Below, one piece after another: positions 35,219 to 43,402 of a stretch of 64,000 bases of DNA. Location: NCBI GenBank assembly GCA_965199805.1, contig CBDATO010000001.1:2604001-2668000 (forward strand), written 5' to 3'. A program made the position numbers and the translations under genes. Position 1 is the stretch's first letter, and each line of letters begins with the position of its first letter. This stretch comes from DATAZK01 sp965199805 (GTDB taxonomy: Bacteria > Actinomycetota > Actinomycetes > Frankiales > Frankiaceae). The notes below the pieces were generated by a model. That model was given only the letters and a program-made list of their open reading frames with translations. It made no database searches and was not told the DNA's origin.

Positions 35219-36573
35219 GCTCGCCTACCGGGCCGTTGCCCGTCTACACCGCGGTGACCGACCCGGCGCTCGAGGCGGAGCTCGTGGGCGCCTTCGGCTC
35301 GGGGCAGCTGGGCGTCAGCGTCCTGCGGCGGTGCGTGGATCTCGTGGAGCTGCTGTCGGCCGCGAGCGTACGGAGCGCGCGGGCTGCCCTGGTCAGCGGT
35401 GACCTGCGCGGCCTGGACAGGGCGGCCGTCAGCCAGCTGGCGGCGTTCGGTGTGGTCACCGTCGGCATCGCTGCCGACGAGGCCGGTGAGCGGCTGCTCC
35501 ACCAGCTCGGCGTGGCGGCCGTCGTCCCTGCCGACGCTTCAGCGGCGCAGGTGGCCGGCGCTCTGCGGGCGGCAGCACTCGACCGGGTCACCGGCACGTC
35601 ACCGCCCGTAACGCCATCGGAGCCGGTCGAGGGCGCCGACGCGCCGAGCAGCGGCGTCGTCGTCGCGGTCTGGGGACCGACCGGGGCACCAGGACGCAGT
35701 ACGACGGCGCTGGGACTCGCCGACGTGCTCGCCACCCGGACGCTGACCGGTCTCGCGAGCGGAGCCCCGGGCGTCCTGCTCGTCGACGCCGACCCGTACG
35801 GCGGCGCCGTCGCCCAGCTCGCCGGGATGCTCGACGAGGCTCCGGGCCTTGCGGCCGCGTGCCGCGCGGGCAACGCCGGCACGCTGGACGTCGCCCGGCT
35901 CGCCGGGTGCTGCCGTGAGCTGCTGCCGGGCCTGCGGGTGCTCACCGGTCTGGATGATGCCGCGCGCTGGCCGGAGCTGCGGCCGGCCGCCCTCGAGCTC
36001 GTCCTGCGCCTCGCCCGCCGCACGGCTGCCGTGACGGTCGTCGACTGCGGCTTCGGTCTGGACGACGCCGACCCCTTCGCCGAGACGCTGCCAGTACGGC
36101 GCAATGCCGCGACCCTGACGGCGCTACGCGCTGCTGACCGGATCGTCATGGTGGTGAGCGCCGACCCGGTCGGCCTGGCCCGCGCCGTGCGGGCGGTGGC
36201 GCAGCTGGCGGACGTGCTCGGCGTCGCGCCGGGGGAGCTCGTCGGCAGCGAACGGCTGGTCGTCGTCGTGAACAGGCTCCGGCCGGGTCTCGCCTCGGGG
36301 GATCCCACCCGGGGGGTGGGCGAGGCGCTCGACCGCCACGCCGGAATCGCGGTCGGCGCCACCCTTCCGCTGGACCAGGACGCGGTCGACCGCTCGTTTG
36401 GCCAGGGACGGCTGCTGTCGGAAGCGGCACCCGATTCGCCGTTGGCGACGGCCCTCGGCGACCTCGCCCGACAGCTCGTCGGATGGTTCGCACCCGACCG
36501 GCTGACCGCGACACCGGTGGGACGGCGACGTCGGCGCACCCGCATCCGGCGCCCACAGGGCACGCGGGCATGA
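35215..36573 (+). CDS. TadZ/CpaE-like P-loop ATPase homologue with altered Walker A
   Basis: The 452-residue protein has an N-terminal receiver-like domain without the usual Asp (1-125) and a C-terminal MinD/ParA fold. The P-loop reads GPTGAPGRST at 154-163: the signature Lys is Thr156 and the catalytic Lys is Arg161. VLLVDADPYGG and VTVVDCGFGL are the Walker B-like strands. TadZ places the pilus machine at the pole. Homologue of Rv3660c. The basic tail (RRRRRTRIRRP) could bind membrane or DNA. Overlaps the SAF gene by four bases. Confidence 0.85.
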   Translation: MSSPTGPLPVYTAVTDPALEAELVGAFGSGQLGVSVLRRCVDLVELLSAASVRSARAALVSGDLRGLDRAAVSQLAAFGVVTVGIAADEAGERLLHQLGVAAVVPADASAAQVAGALRAAALDRVTGTSPPVTPSEPVEGADAPSSGVVVAVWGPTGAPGRSTTALGLADVLATRTLTGLASGAPGVLLVDADPYGGAVAQLAGMLDEAPGLAAACRAGNAGTLDVARLAGCCRELLPGLRVLTGLDDAARWPELRPAALELVLRLARRTAAVTVVDCGFGLDDADPFAETLPVRRNAATLTALRAADRIVMVVSADPVGLARAVRAVAQLADVLGVAPGELVGSERLVVVVNRLRPGLASGDPTRGVGEALDRHAGIAVGATLPLDQDAVDRSFGQGRLLSEAAPDSPLATALGDLARQLVGWFAPDRLTATPVGRRRRRTRIRRPQGTRA

Positions 36574-36731
36574 TTGCGCCGTTGACCAGGGGTGAGCGGA
36601 GTGATTCTCGTCATGCATGCAGGGGCGGGTGTCGTGTGTGACCATCGAGTGGTGCGAGTTGTTCACATAGCCGTCACCGGTTGTTCGCCGGTCGGGTCTG
36701 CGTTTTCCGTGTCGCGTGCCTGAGGCCCGGC

Positions 36732-37721
36732 ATGGGTGATCCGCGGCGCGGTCTCGTGCTCGGCGCCGGGGGAGTGCTGGGCGCCGCCTGGACCACCGGG
36801 GCGCTCAGCGCGATCGCGCAGCTGACCGGCTTCGAGGGCAACACGAGTGAGGTGGTCCTCGGCACCAGTGCCGGCGCCGTGCTCGGCAGCTTCATCGCGC
36901 GCGGAGCGAGCATCTCGAAGCTCGTTCAGCATCAGCGCACGGCCGGCACCGAGGTAGACGAGGTCGACTACGCGTACAGCGAGCGCGCGGGCGTCCCGCC
37001 GCTGCCGCGCTGGGGCACCGTCGGCTCGACGAAGGTCCTGGCCGCGGCCGCTCGCCACCCCGGATCCGTCACCCCGGGGGTGGCCCTGTCGGCCCTGCTG
37101 CCGATCGGCCGAGGAGACCTCGAGCCCATCGGCCGACTGGTCCGCGGGCCGCGTGACACCGAGCCGTCCTGGCCCACCGCGCCCCAGCTGTGGGTCGTCG
37201 CGACCGACTTCGAGACCGGTCGGCGGACCGTCTTCGGCGCCCCGTCCGGTCCGGCCGCCGGCCTGTCGCAGGCCGTGATGGCGTCCTGTGCGATCCCGGC
37301 CTGGTATCGCCCCATGGAGATCGACGGGCGGCGTTACGTCGACGGCGGCGCCTGCTCCGCCACTTCCGCCGACGTGCTCGCCAAGCTCGAGCTCGACGAG
37401 GTCTTCATCCTCGCGCCGATGGCCTCCTTCGAGTACGACTACCCGTCGTCGCCGCTGGCGCGGATCGAGCGGCAGCTGCGTAAGGCCACCACCAAGCGCC
37501 TCGAGCGCGAGGCCGCGAAGCTCGAAGCGGCCGGCACGACGGTCACGATGCTCGCCCCCGGGCCGGACGACCTCGCCGTGATCGGCGCCAACATGATGGA
37601 TGCGCGCCGCCGCACGGCGGTGTTCGAGACCGCCGAGCGCACGAGCCGCATCCGGCTCGAGGCCGACTTCGCCCGCCGTCCCCGCAGCCCGAAGCCCGCC
37701 GGACTGCCCGCTGTCGGCTGA
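36732..37721 (+). CDS. Patatin-like phospholipase
   Basis: The 329-residue lipid hydrolase has oxyanion hole LGAGGVLGAAWTTG near the N-terminus, nucleophile GTSAG in VVLGTSAGAVLGS and the dyad Asp in YVDGGACS. Loop residues before DGG (PAWYRPMEIDGRRYVDGG) are typical for bacterial patatins. No signal peptide. ATG 36732 is preferred; an ATG at 36681 would add 17 residues without homology. Stands alone between the TadZ gene and DUF6912. Substrate lipid unknown. Confidence 0.88.
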   Translation: MGDPRRGLVLGAGGVLGAAWTTGALSAIAQLTGFEGNTSEVVLGTSAGAVLGSFIARGASISKLVQHQRTAGTEVDEVDYAYSERAGVPPLPRWGTVGSTKVLAAAARHPGSVTPGVALSALLPIGRGDLEPIGRLVRGPRDTEPSWPTAPQLWVVATDFETGRRTVFGAPSGPAAGLSQAVMASCAIPAWYRPMEIDGRRYVDGGACSATSADVLAKLELDEVFILAPMASFEYDYPSSPLARIERQLRKATTKRLEREAAKLEAAGTTVTMLAPGPDDLAVIGANMMDARRRTAVFETAERTSRIRLEADFARRPRSPKPAGLPAVG

Positions 37722-37804
37722 GTGCTCCCGCCGGTGCGCGGCGTGCCGGGCCGTACGGCTGAGCGATGCGAGGCTGTGTCCGTGACGATCGACCGAGCTG
37801 CCGC

Positions 37805-38296
37805 ATGAGGGTCTATCTGCCGGCGACCGTGGCGACCGTGGCCGCGCACCTGGCGTCCGGCACCGACCGGGTCCTGCCCGCCGGAGCCGCCTATGCCGTG
37901 ACCCCCGCCCTGGTCGAGTGGTACGCCGACGGTGACGTCGAGGAGATGGAGTACGCGGCCATGACGCTCGCCGCCGAGGCCAGCGTGGCCCTGCTCGCTA
38001 CGGACCCGACCGTCGTCCGCCGGCGGGTGGTCGTGGCCGCCGACGTGGCGGAGGCCGACGTCAGCATGTCGCCCGATCCCAGCCGCGACTCACGGGGGCG
38101 CCTCGACGTACGCCGTCCGGTCACCTTCGACATGATCGCCGCCGTGCACGTCGACGACGTCCGGGCGGAGCCCGACGTCGCTGCTGCAGCCGCGGATCCG
38201 ACCGACGACTTCGCCGCCGGCGGCGCCGCCGATCACGAGCTGCTTTGGTACGCGACCCAGGAGATCGACGCGCTGCTCACCGAGCTCGGCGGCTGA
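37805..38296 (+). CDS. DUF6912 family protein
   Basis: Cytoplasmic acidic protein of 163 residues. The conserved part is MRVYLPATVATVAAHLASG at the N-terminus and EEMEYAAMTLAAEASVALLA further in, typical of actinobacterial DUF6912. A run of Ala/Asp/Glu lies near the C-terminus. Function unknown. The start at 37805 matches the conserved N-terminus, though no SD is visible. Followed by a convergent small membrane protein. Confidence 0.8.
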   Translation: MRVYLPATVATVAAHLASGTDRVLPAGAAYAVTPALVEWYADGDVEEMEYAAMTLAAEASVALLATDPTVVRRRVVVAADVAEADVSMSPDPSRDSRGRLDVRRPVTFDMIAAVHVDDVRAEPDVAAAAADPTDDFAAGGAADHELLWYATQEIDALLTELGG

Positions 38297-38318
38297 TGAA
38301 CGCTCTCGAGCGCGGTCG

Positions 38319-38504
38319 CTACTTCTGCGGCGGGGTGCTGCGGCCGGGCAGGATCGTGACGACGAAACAGGTGCCGAAGACGCAGGCCAGCAGGTAGAAG
38401 CTCTGCGACAGGATCAGGCGGCCGCCGTTCTGGGTCGCCTGCCCGATCACGAAGAATGCGATCGCCAACCCGCCCATCACTGACGCAAATGCTGCCCGGG
38501 CCAC
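38319..38504 (-). CDS. Small two-helix membrane protein
   Basis: The 61-residue protein has hydrophobic helices at about 4-20 (AFASVMGGLAIAFFVIG) and 30-50 (SQSFYLLACVFGTCFVVTIL), and a polar PGRSTPPQK tail. GTG 38504 has GAAGGAG five to six bases upstream. A longer form from 38540 is possible. A -10-like TAGATT lies about 50 bases upstream. Unknown function; conserved small proteins of this type are common in actinomycetes. Confidence 0.65.
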   Translation of the reverse strand: MARAAFASVMGGLAIAFFVIGQATQNGGRLILSQSFYLLACVFGTCFVVTILPGRSTPPQK

Positions 38505-38563
38505 CTGCACTCCTTCGTCCCTCCGCGACCAACTGGTCACGGTGCTGCTAGCAATCTAACCGC

Positions 38564-38590
38564 CGCCGGCTGAAGTGGTATCAGCCGGCG
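38564..38590 (-). terminator. Hairpin terminator after the DUF3072 gene
   Basis: Perfect 10-bp stem, CGCCGGCTGA (38564-38573) with TCAGCCGGCG (38581-38590), loop AGTGGTA. It lies 12 bases beyond the DUF3072 stop. Confidence 0.75.
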
Positions 38591-38602
38591 ACGGAGCCGG
38601 TC

Positions 38603-38797
38603 TCATGTCTTGCCGCGACCGGTCTCTTCCTGCAGCTCATCGATCTTCTCGGACGCCGCCGCCTTGGTCATGTCCTCGTCGACCTCCTCGTGCGCCTCCT
38701 GCGCGAGCGTGTGCAGGTACGAGGCCTGCGCACCGGTCATCGGCTCGTCGCCGGTGACCCAGTCGGATGGGTCTTTCTCTGCGGATCCCTGTGCCAT
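38603..38797 (-). CDS. DUF3072 family protein
   Basis: The 64-residue protein reads DWVTGDEPMTGAQASYLHTLAQEAHEE and then SEKIDELQEETGRG, the DUF3072 pattern. It is small and acidic, with two predicted helices. Members are sometimes linked to DNA or stress but have no proven role. ATG 38797. It lies 43 bases downstream of the GGDEF-EAL gene in the same direction and ends in its own hairpin terminator. Confidence 0.85.
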   Translation of the reverse strand: MAQGSAEKDPSDWVTGDEPMTGAQASYLHTLAQEAHEEVDEDMTKAAASEKIDELQEETGRGKT

Positions 38798-38840
38798 GGA
38801 GCCGGTGTTCCTCGAACGGGTGTTCGTAAACCTGATTTGC

Positions 38841-41351
38841 TCAGGTCGTGCGGCTGCGTTCCGGCGTGGTGCGCAGCAGCGCCGCATCGTGCGCGGTCGG
38901 CTGGCGCGGCGGGTGCACCTGCGGCAGGTGCCCGATGACCCCGACCTCGGTGGCCTTCGCGACGGCCGCGTCGGCCCGCTCGGCCAGCAGCTCGCTCGGC
39001 ACCGGCCGCGACAGCAGATAGCCCTGCGCGAGGTCGCAGCCGGCGAGGCTCAGCGCCGCCAGCTGCTCGGGCGTCTCCACGCCTTCGGCGACCACGGTGA
39101 GCCCCAGGCCGTGGGCCAGCGCGACGGTGGCACCGACGATCGTGGCGGCCGCCTCGTCCTCGAGCATGTCGGCCACGAAGGCACGGTCCAGCTTGACCTC
39201 GGCCACGTCGATCCGCCGCAGGAAGGTCAGGCTGGCGTATCCCGTCCCGAAGTCGTCCACCGACAGCCGCACGCCGAGGTCACGGAGCCGGGCGAGGACC
39301 GACTCGCACACCTCGGTGTCGTTCATCGCCGCGGTCTCGGTGATCTCGAGGACCAGCTTGCGGGCCGGCAGCCCGTGCCGGGCGAGGATGCGGGCGACGT
39401 CGTCCGGCAGGTCGCGGTGCATCAGATTGCGCGCCGACAGGTTCACGGCCACGCCGACCCCGTGCAGCGACGCGTCGGACTGCCAGCCGACGCACGACCG
39501 TACGGCGGTGTCGAGCACCTTCTTCGTGAACGGGCTGATCAGGGCGCTGTGCTCGATGACCGGGACGAAGTCGGCGGGGGACAGCGGGCCGCGGGTCGGG
39601 TGCGTCCACCGCACCAGCGCCTCGACGTTGCCCGTCAGCCCGGTACGCAGGTCGAGCTGCGGCTGGAAGTGCAGCGTCAGCTGGTCGTCGGCGTCCAGGG
39701 CGGCCTGCAGGTCGGCGAGCAGGCTGAGCCGCTCCGGGCTCGCCAGGTCCTGCGTCGAGTCGTAGTGCAGGACGCCGTCGCCGCGTCGTTTGGCGTCGTA
39801 CATGGCGACGTCGGCGCAGCGCAGGAGCGTCTCGATGCCGTCGCCGTGCTCGGGATACAGGGCGACGCCGGCGCTCGCCTCGACGGCGATGCGCAGCCCG
39901 TCCAGCGTGACGGGCACGCTGACGCGTTCGATGAGCGTCGCCGCGAGCCGGCCGGCGTCGACCTGCGTCTCCAGCCCGTCGAGTAGGACGACGAACTCGT
40001 CACCGCCGAGCCGGGCCACGCAGTCGGCAGGGCGCACCGAGTTGCCGAGCCGGCCACCGATCTCGACGAGCAGCCGGTCGCCGGCGGCGTGCCCCAGGGT
40101 GTCGTTGACGTTCTTGAACCCGTCCAGGTCGATCATGATCACCGCGCAGCGCCGGCCGGTCTCGCGGGCCGCGGCGAAGATGCGGTCGGCCTCCGTGGCC
40201 AGCAGCGCCCGGTTGGGCAGCCCGGTCAGGGTGTCGTGCTGGGCGGCGTGCAGCTGCGCGGCATGGGCGAGCACCGTCTCCAGTGCGGCGGCAGTGGTGT
40301 TGGCGAACGTCGTGAGGACGTCCTGCTCCTGCTTGTTCAGCCCACCCGACTGGTCGACGTCCAGTACGAGGGTTCCGAGCGGTCCCTCGTGGCCCATCAG
40401 CTCGACCTCGATGCCGCCGTACCCGGCCGGATCGGCGCGCCGGTCGCGGAAGCTGCCGTAGGTGGGGGTGTTCAGCAGCAGCAGGTGCACGTCGCTCGTG
40501 GCGAACAGGTCCGCGGCGCGGCGCCGCACCTCGTCGGTCATCTCCTCCAGTGACAGCGCCGGCATGGCGGCGCTGGCGGCGGCGAGCCGGCCGAGTGCGT
40601 CCCGTTCGGTCTTCTTGTGCAGCCGGCGGCGATTGGACTGCCACAGCATCAACAGGAAGCCGGGCAGCACCCACAGGATGGTCGGGTTGTACTCCCAGCC
40701 CACGAGCATCAGCAGGCTGATCGTCACCGTGCCCGTGCAGGTGACGAACAGGGCCGACGCCATGGTCGACCGGACGGCCGTGAGGTAGCCGCAGCCGCTG
40801 GTCGTGCTGATCGCCCCGGCGACCCAGCAGCAGTTGAGCGCCGCGGAGATGAAGCCGGCGGCGACGAGCAGCGGCCAGCTGCCGACCGTGCCGGGGTGGA
40901 TGTCCAGCGCGGACGCGATCGCGTCGCACGCCAGCACCGCGGGATAGACGGCGAGCGGCGTCGTGAGCGTGTTGAAGATGGTGCGCCGGGCGTCACGGCG
41001 GTGCACGAGCTGCTCGATCAGCACGGCGAGCGTACGGATGACGACCAGCTCGGGGAACGGCAGGAACGCCAGCCCGACCAGCAGGCTGATCTCTCCCCAC
41101 GCGAACTGCAGCCGGCGGGCGCCGAGCGCCACCGGCATCTCCGCGACCTCGCCGACGACCGCAAGGGCGAAGATGCACAGGCTGGCGAGGACCGGCAGGT
41201 GCCAACCGAGCCAGGACCACTGCACCAATGCGCCGGCGATGGCCAGTACCCCGAGAACGCCCGAGACGGCGATCAGACGGGTGATGGGCTCCCACGGCAG
41301 ACGCCGGGGGCGCCTCACCGAGGGCACCGCACCTGTCACGTCTGTGGTCAC
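38841..41351 (-). CDS. Membrane GGDEF-EAL c-di-GMP enzyme with GAF-like linker
   Basis: The 836-residue protein has seven to eight membrane helices in residues 25-235 (MASE-like), a GAF-like segment at 265-365, GGDEF at about 370-530 and EAL at about 545-800. GGDEF is intact at 449-453, and an RxxD inhibitory site (R440-D443) stands five residues before it. The EAL domain keeps EAL (577-579), DDFGTGYAS and AEGVET. It could therefore make and break c-di-GMP. Located between the two Tad pilus gene groups. GTG start with only a weak SD. Confidence 0.9.
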   Translation of the reverse strand: MTTDVTGAVPSVRRPRRLPWEPITRLIAVSGVLGVLAIAGALVQWSWLGWHLPVLASLCIFALAVVGEVAEMPVALGARRLQFAWGEISLLVGLAFLPFPELVVIRTLAVLIEQLVHRRDARRTIFNTLTTPLAVYPAVLACDAIASALDIHPGTVGSWPLLVAAGFISAALNCCWVAGAISTTSGCGYLTAVRSTMASALFVTCTGTVTISLLMLVGWEYNPTILWVLPGFLLMLWQSNRRRLHKKTERDALGRLAAASAAMPALSLEEMTDEVRRRAADLFATSDVHLLLLNTPTYGSFRDRRADPAGYGGIEVELMGHEGPLGTLVLDVDQSGGLNKQEQDVLTTFANTTAAALETVLAHAAQLHAAQHDTLTGLPNRALLATEADRIFAAARETGRRCAVIMIDLDGFKNVNDTLGHAAGDRLLVEIGGRLGNSVRPADCVARLGGDEFVVLLDGLETQVDAGRLAATLIERVSVPVTLDGLRIAVEASAGVALYPEHGDGIETLLRCADVAMYDAKRRGDGVLHYDSTQDLASPERLSLLADLQAALDADDQLTLHFQPQLDLRTGLTGNVEALVRWTHPTRGPLSPADFVPVIEHSALISPFTKKVLDTAVRSCVGWQSDASLHGVGVAVNLSARNLMHRDLPDDVARILARHGLPARKLVLEITETAAMNDTEVCESVLARLRDLGVRLSVDDFGTGYASLTFLRRIDVAEVKLDRAFVADMLEDEAAATIVGATVALAHGLGLTVVAEGVETPEQLAALSLAGCDLAQGYLLSRPVPSELLAERADAAVAKATEVGVIGHLPQVHPPRQPTAHDAALLRTTPERSRTT

Positions 41352-41498
41352 GAATTGATCTTCGGAACCGGATGTTCGCAGCCCGATCGGCTGATTGGAC
41401 GAACGCAGCTGAGCCGCCCGTGTGAACTCCGGGCCCGGGGCTTCAGCCGGGGTGCCGCGCCGACGAAGTCAGCCCTGTCGACAGCACCACACAGACGA

Positions 41499-41544
41499 CT
41501 GAGGCCGGACCCGCGGTGTTACAGCACCGCACGCCCGGCCTCAG
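41499..41544 (-). terminator. Two-part hairpin between the small ORF and the GGDEF-EAL gene
   Basis: CTGAGGCCGG (41499-41508) pairs with CCGGCCTCAG (41535-41544). Inside it, GCGGTG pairs with CACCGC around TTACAG. It lies 16 bases beyond the stop of the small reading frame at 41561 and fits a terminator for that frame and the MFS gene. Confidence 0.7.
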
Positions 41545-41560
41545 CTGAGGAGGAAAGAAT

Positions 41561-41800
41561 TCACCACTTGACAACGCGCATTGTGACACCTCCCGGCATC
41601 TGAGCACTCGTTGCACCGAGTGCCTTTCGAGCTTCTTGCGAAATGGCTTCCGCAAGGGGAACTTTGCCGTACGCGGCCGTCGCCGCCCATGACATTTCCC
41701 GTGCGTTGTTGATGGCGTGGGACGAATTCACCTGATCGGGTGAACAAGTCCGGCTGCCCTCACTCGTACGGGCGCCGCCGGCCACCCGGACGGCCGACAT
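41561..41800 (-). CDS. Candidate small protein or peptide precursor behind an MFS exporter
   Basis: The 79-codon frame starts at ATG 41800, 17 bases past the MFS stop, and ends just before a strong hairpin. The C-terminal half reads AATAAYGKVPLAEAISQE and ends MPGGVTMRVVKW. In its last 54 codons about 40 % end in A or T, far from the local norm of a few percent, so the segment looks acquired or non-standard. Alternative starts are GTG 41725 and ATG 41695. A 68-codon frame at 41541-41747 overlaps it, so coding is not certain. No known family was recognised. Confidence 0.35.
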   Translation of the reverse strand: MSAVRVAGGARTSEGSRTCSPDQVNSSHAINNAREMSWAATAAYGKVPLAEAISQEARKALGATSAQMPGGVTMRVVKW

Positions 41801-41817
41801 CCGAGCGCCCGACCGGC

Positions 41818-43197
41818 TCAGACGTCGGCCGGCGCTTCGGCCTGGCGTGACGTGGCCTGCCGCGCCGCGGCCTGCCGTGATCTCCGGCTGTCCAGGAGCA
41901 CCAGCAGCACCGCGACGGTGCCGGCTAGCCCGAGCCAGCCCACAGCGCTGCGCGGGTCGATCGCGGCCCCGAGCCAACCGGCGGCCAACACCCCCGCGCC
42001 CTGACCCACGAGCAGGCCGGTGCCGACGAGCCCGAGCGCGCGCCCGCGCACGTGTGCGGGGATGCGCGCGACGAAGGCTGTACTGGCGAGCACGTTGAAC
42101 GACATGCCCACGCCGGACGTCAGGCCGAGCAGGATCAGGACGACCAGGGGCGGCTGTAGCAGCCCGGCGACCAGTGGCAGCAGGGCCAGGACGGCGAGCA
42201 GGGGCATCGCCGTCGCGCGCCGGGCCGTGGGGAGCCGCGCTGCGCAGACCGCGCCGACGACGGTGCCGGCGGGCTGCGCCGCAAGGAGGACCCCCACCGC
42301 CCAGCTCGACGAAGCGGTCGAGCGGGCAAGCGGGGCGCCGAGCGCCTCGAAGCTGATGGAGAACGTGCACGCCGCCCACGCGAGCAGGGCCAGCGGGCGC
42401 ACGTTGCGCGCGCCGAGGACGACCTGTACGGACGTTCGTAGGTCCACGGTCGCGTGCCGCCACCAATCGTTGCGGTGCGTCGTTTCGCCGCCTCCGGCAG
42501 CGGGGGGTCTCCATTTCACGGTGCGCAGGAGCAGAAGGGCCGATAAAAAGAATGTCACCGCGTCGGCAATGAGCAGGACAGGGGGCGACAAAGCAATGAG
42601 CAGAACGCCGGCAATCGCATATCCGCCGACCTGTGCGGATTGAATGACGATCTGACCCATGGCATAGCCGGCGGTGTAGCGATCGCCGTGCAGGACGTCG
42701 GGGAGCAGGGCCCCGCGCGCGGCGTCGAAGGGCGCCTCGAACAGACCCGCCGCAGCGAGCAGGGCCATGGCGAGCGGCAACGGGATGTCCGGGATGGCGA
42801 TCAGGCCGATGAGCGGGGCACGTATGAGGTCGCAGGTGACCATCACCGACCGCCGTGGCCTGCGGTCGGCGAGGCCGGAGAGCAGGGGGCCGCCGATCGC
42901 CGCGGGGACGAAAGTCAGCGCGTACGCGATGGCTGCCTGGAATGCGGAGTTCGTCCGGTCGAAGACCAGGACGGTGAGCGCGACACGGGCGAGTTGATCG
43001 CCGGCAATGGACAAGAACTGCGTCAGCGTCAGTATTCGGAATTCGACGTTGCGCAAAAGGGCCCACATCGACGACGACGGTGGGCCGAGGTCGCCATGGG
43101 AGCCGGTGGACGCCGCCGCTTCGGCTTCGGCCGCTGCTTCGGCGACGGCAATGCTGGGACTCACGGACGCCGCACTTCTCACGGCGTCAGCGGACAC
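41818..43197 (-). CDS. MFS efflux transporter (EntS/MFS_3-like)
   Basis: The 459-residue protein has about 11-12 membrane helices after a 45-residue Ala/Glu/Ser-rich N-terminus. ILTLTQFLSIAGDQLARVALTVLVFDRT and GLADRRPRRSVMVTCDLIRAPLIGL match the first two helices and loop motif of MFS_3 exporters such as EntS. GTG 43197 has GGGAG eight bases upstream. Longer readings to 43485 run through a palindromic intergenic region. Parts of the gene (42530-42680, 42940-43060) have visibly lower GC, hinting at transfer. Export substrate unknown. Confidence 0.87.
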   Translation of the reverse strand: MSADAVRSAASVSPSIAVAEAAAEAEAAASTGSHGDLGPPSSSMWALLRNVEFRILTLTQFLSIAGDQLARVALTVLVFDRTNSAFQAAIAYALTFVPAAIGGPLLSGLADRRPRRSVMVTCDLIRAPLIGLIAIPDIPLPLAMALLAAAGLFEAPFDAARGALLPDVLHGDRYTAGYAMGQIVIQSAQVGGYAIAGVLLIALSPPVLLIADAVTFFLSALLLLRTVKWRPPAAGGGETTHRNDWWRHATVDLRTSVQVVLGARNVRPLALLAWAACTFSISFEALGAPLARSTASSSWAVGVLLAAQPAGTVVGAVCAARLPTARRATAMPLLAVLALLPLVAGLLQPPLVVLILLGLTSGVGMSFNVLASTAFVARIPAHVRGRALGLVGTGLLVGQGAGVLAAGWLGAAIDPRSAVGWLGLAGTVAVLLVLLDSRRSRQAAARQATSRQAEAPADV

Positions 43198-43280
43198 AGG
43201 GCGTACTCCCTTCGGTGACGAGCGGGTTCGCCGCCAAGTATCTCCGCACGGCACCCGAGCGAGGCACACCCCCCTGCCGG

Positions 43281-43307
43281 CTGTGGATCGCGTCGCGCGA
43301 TCCACAG
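43281..43307. promoter_or_regulatory. Perfect 12-bp inverted repeat between divergent MFS and reductase genes
   Basis: CTGTGGATCGCG, loop TCG, CGCGATCCACAG. It sits about 85 bases from the MFS start and 95 from the reductase start, a position suited to an operator. Its ends (CTGTGGA/TCCACAG) and size match the inner part of the hairpin at 24050-24076. Confidence 0.6.
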
Positions 43308-43402
43308 TTCGCCTCCCCGTCCGCGCACAGCCGGGCCACCGGTGAGAGGGTGGTCCGCGTCCCCGGCAGGTGCCGGCGGCACCGCGTGAGAAGGGGTTCG
43401 CC

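Noticed and set aside
41541..41747. Cys-rich 68-codon frame overlapping the candidate peptide gene
   Set aside because: It starts at TTG, overlaps the terminator hairpin and ends inside it. Less convincing than the frame ending at 41561, though it cannot be fully excluded.
41561..43066. A 501-codon frame joining the small peptide region to an out-of-frame part of the MFS gene
   Set aside because: All but the last 79 codons are a shadow of the MFS gene; the real MFS frame stops at 41818.
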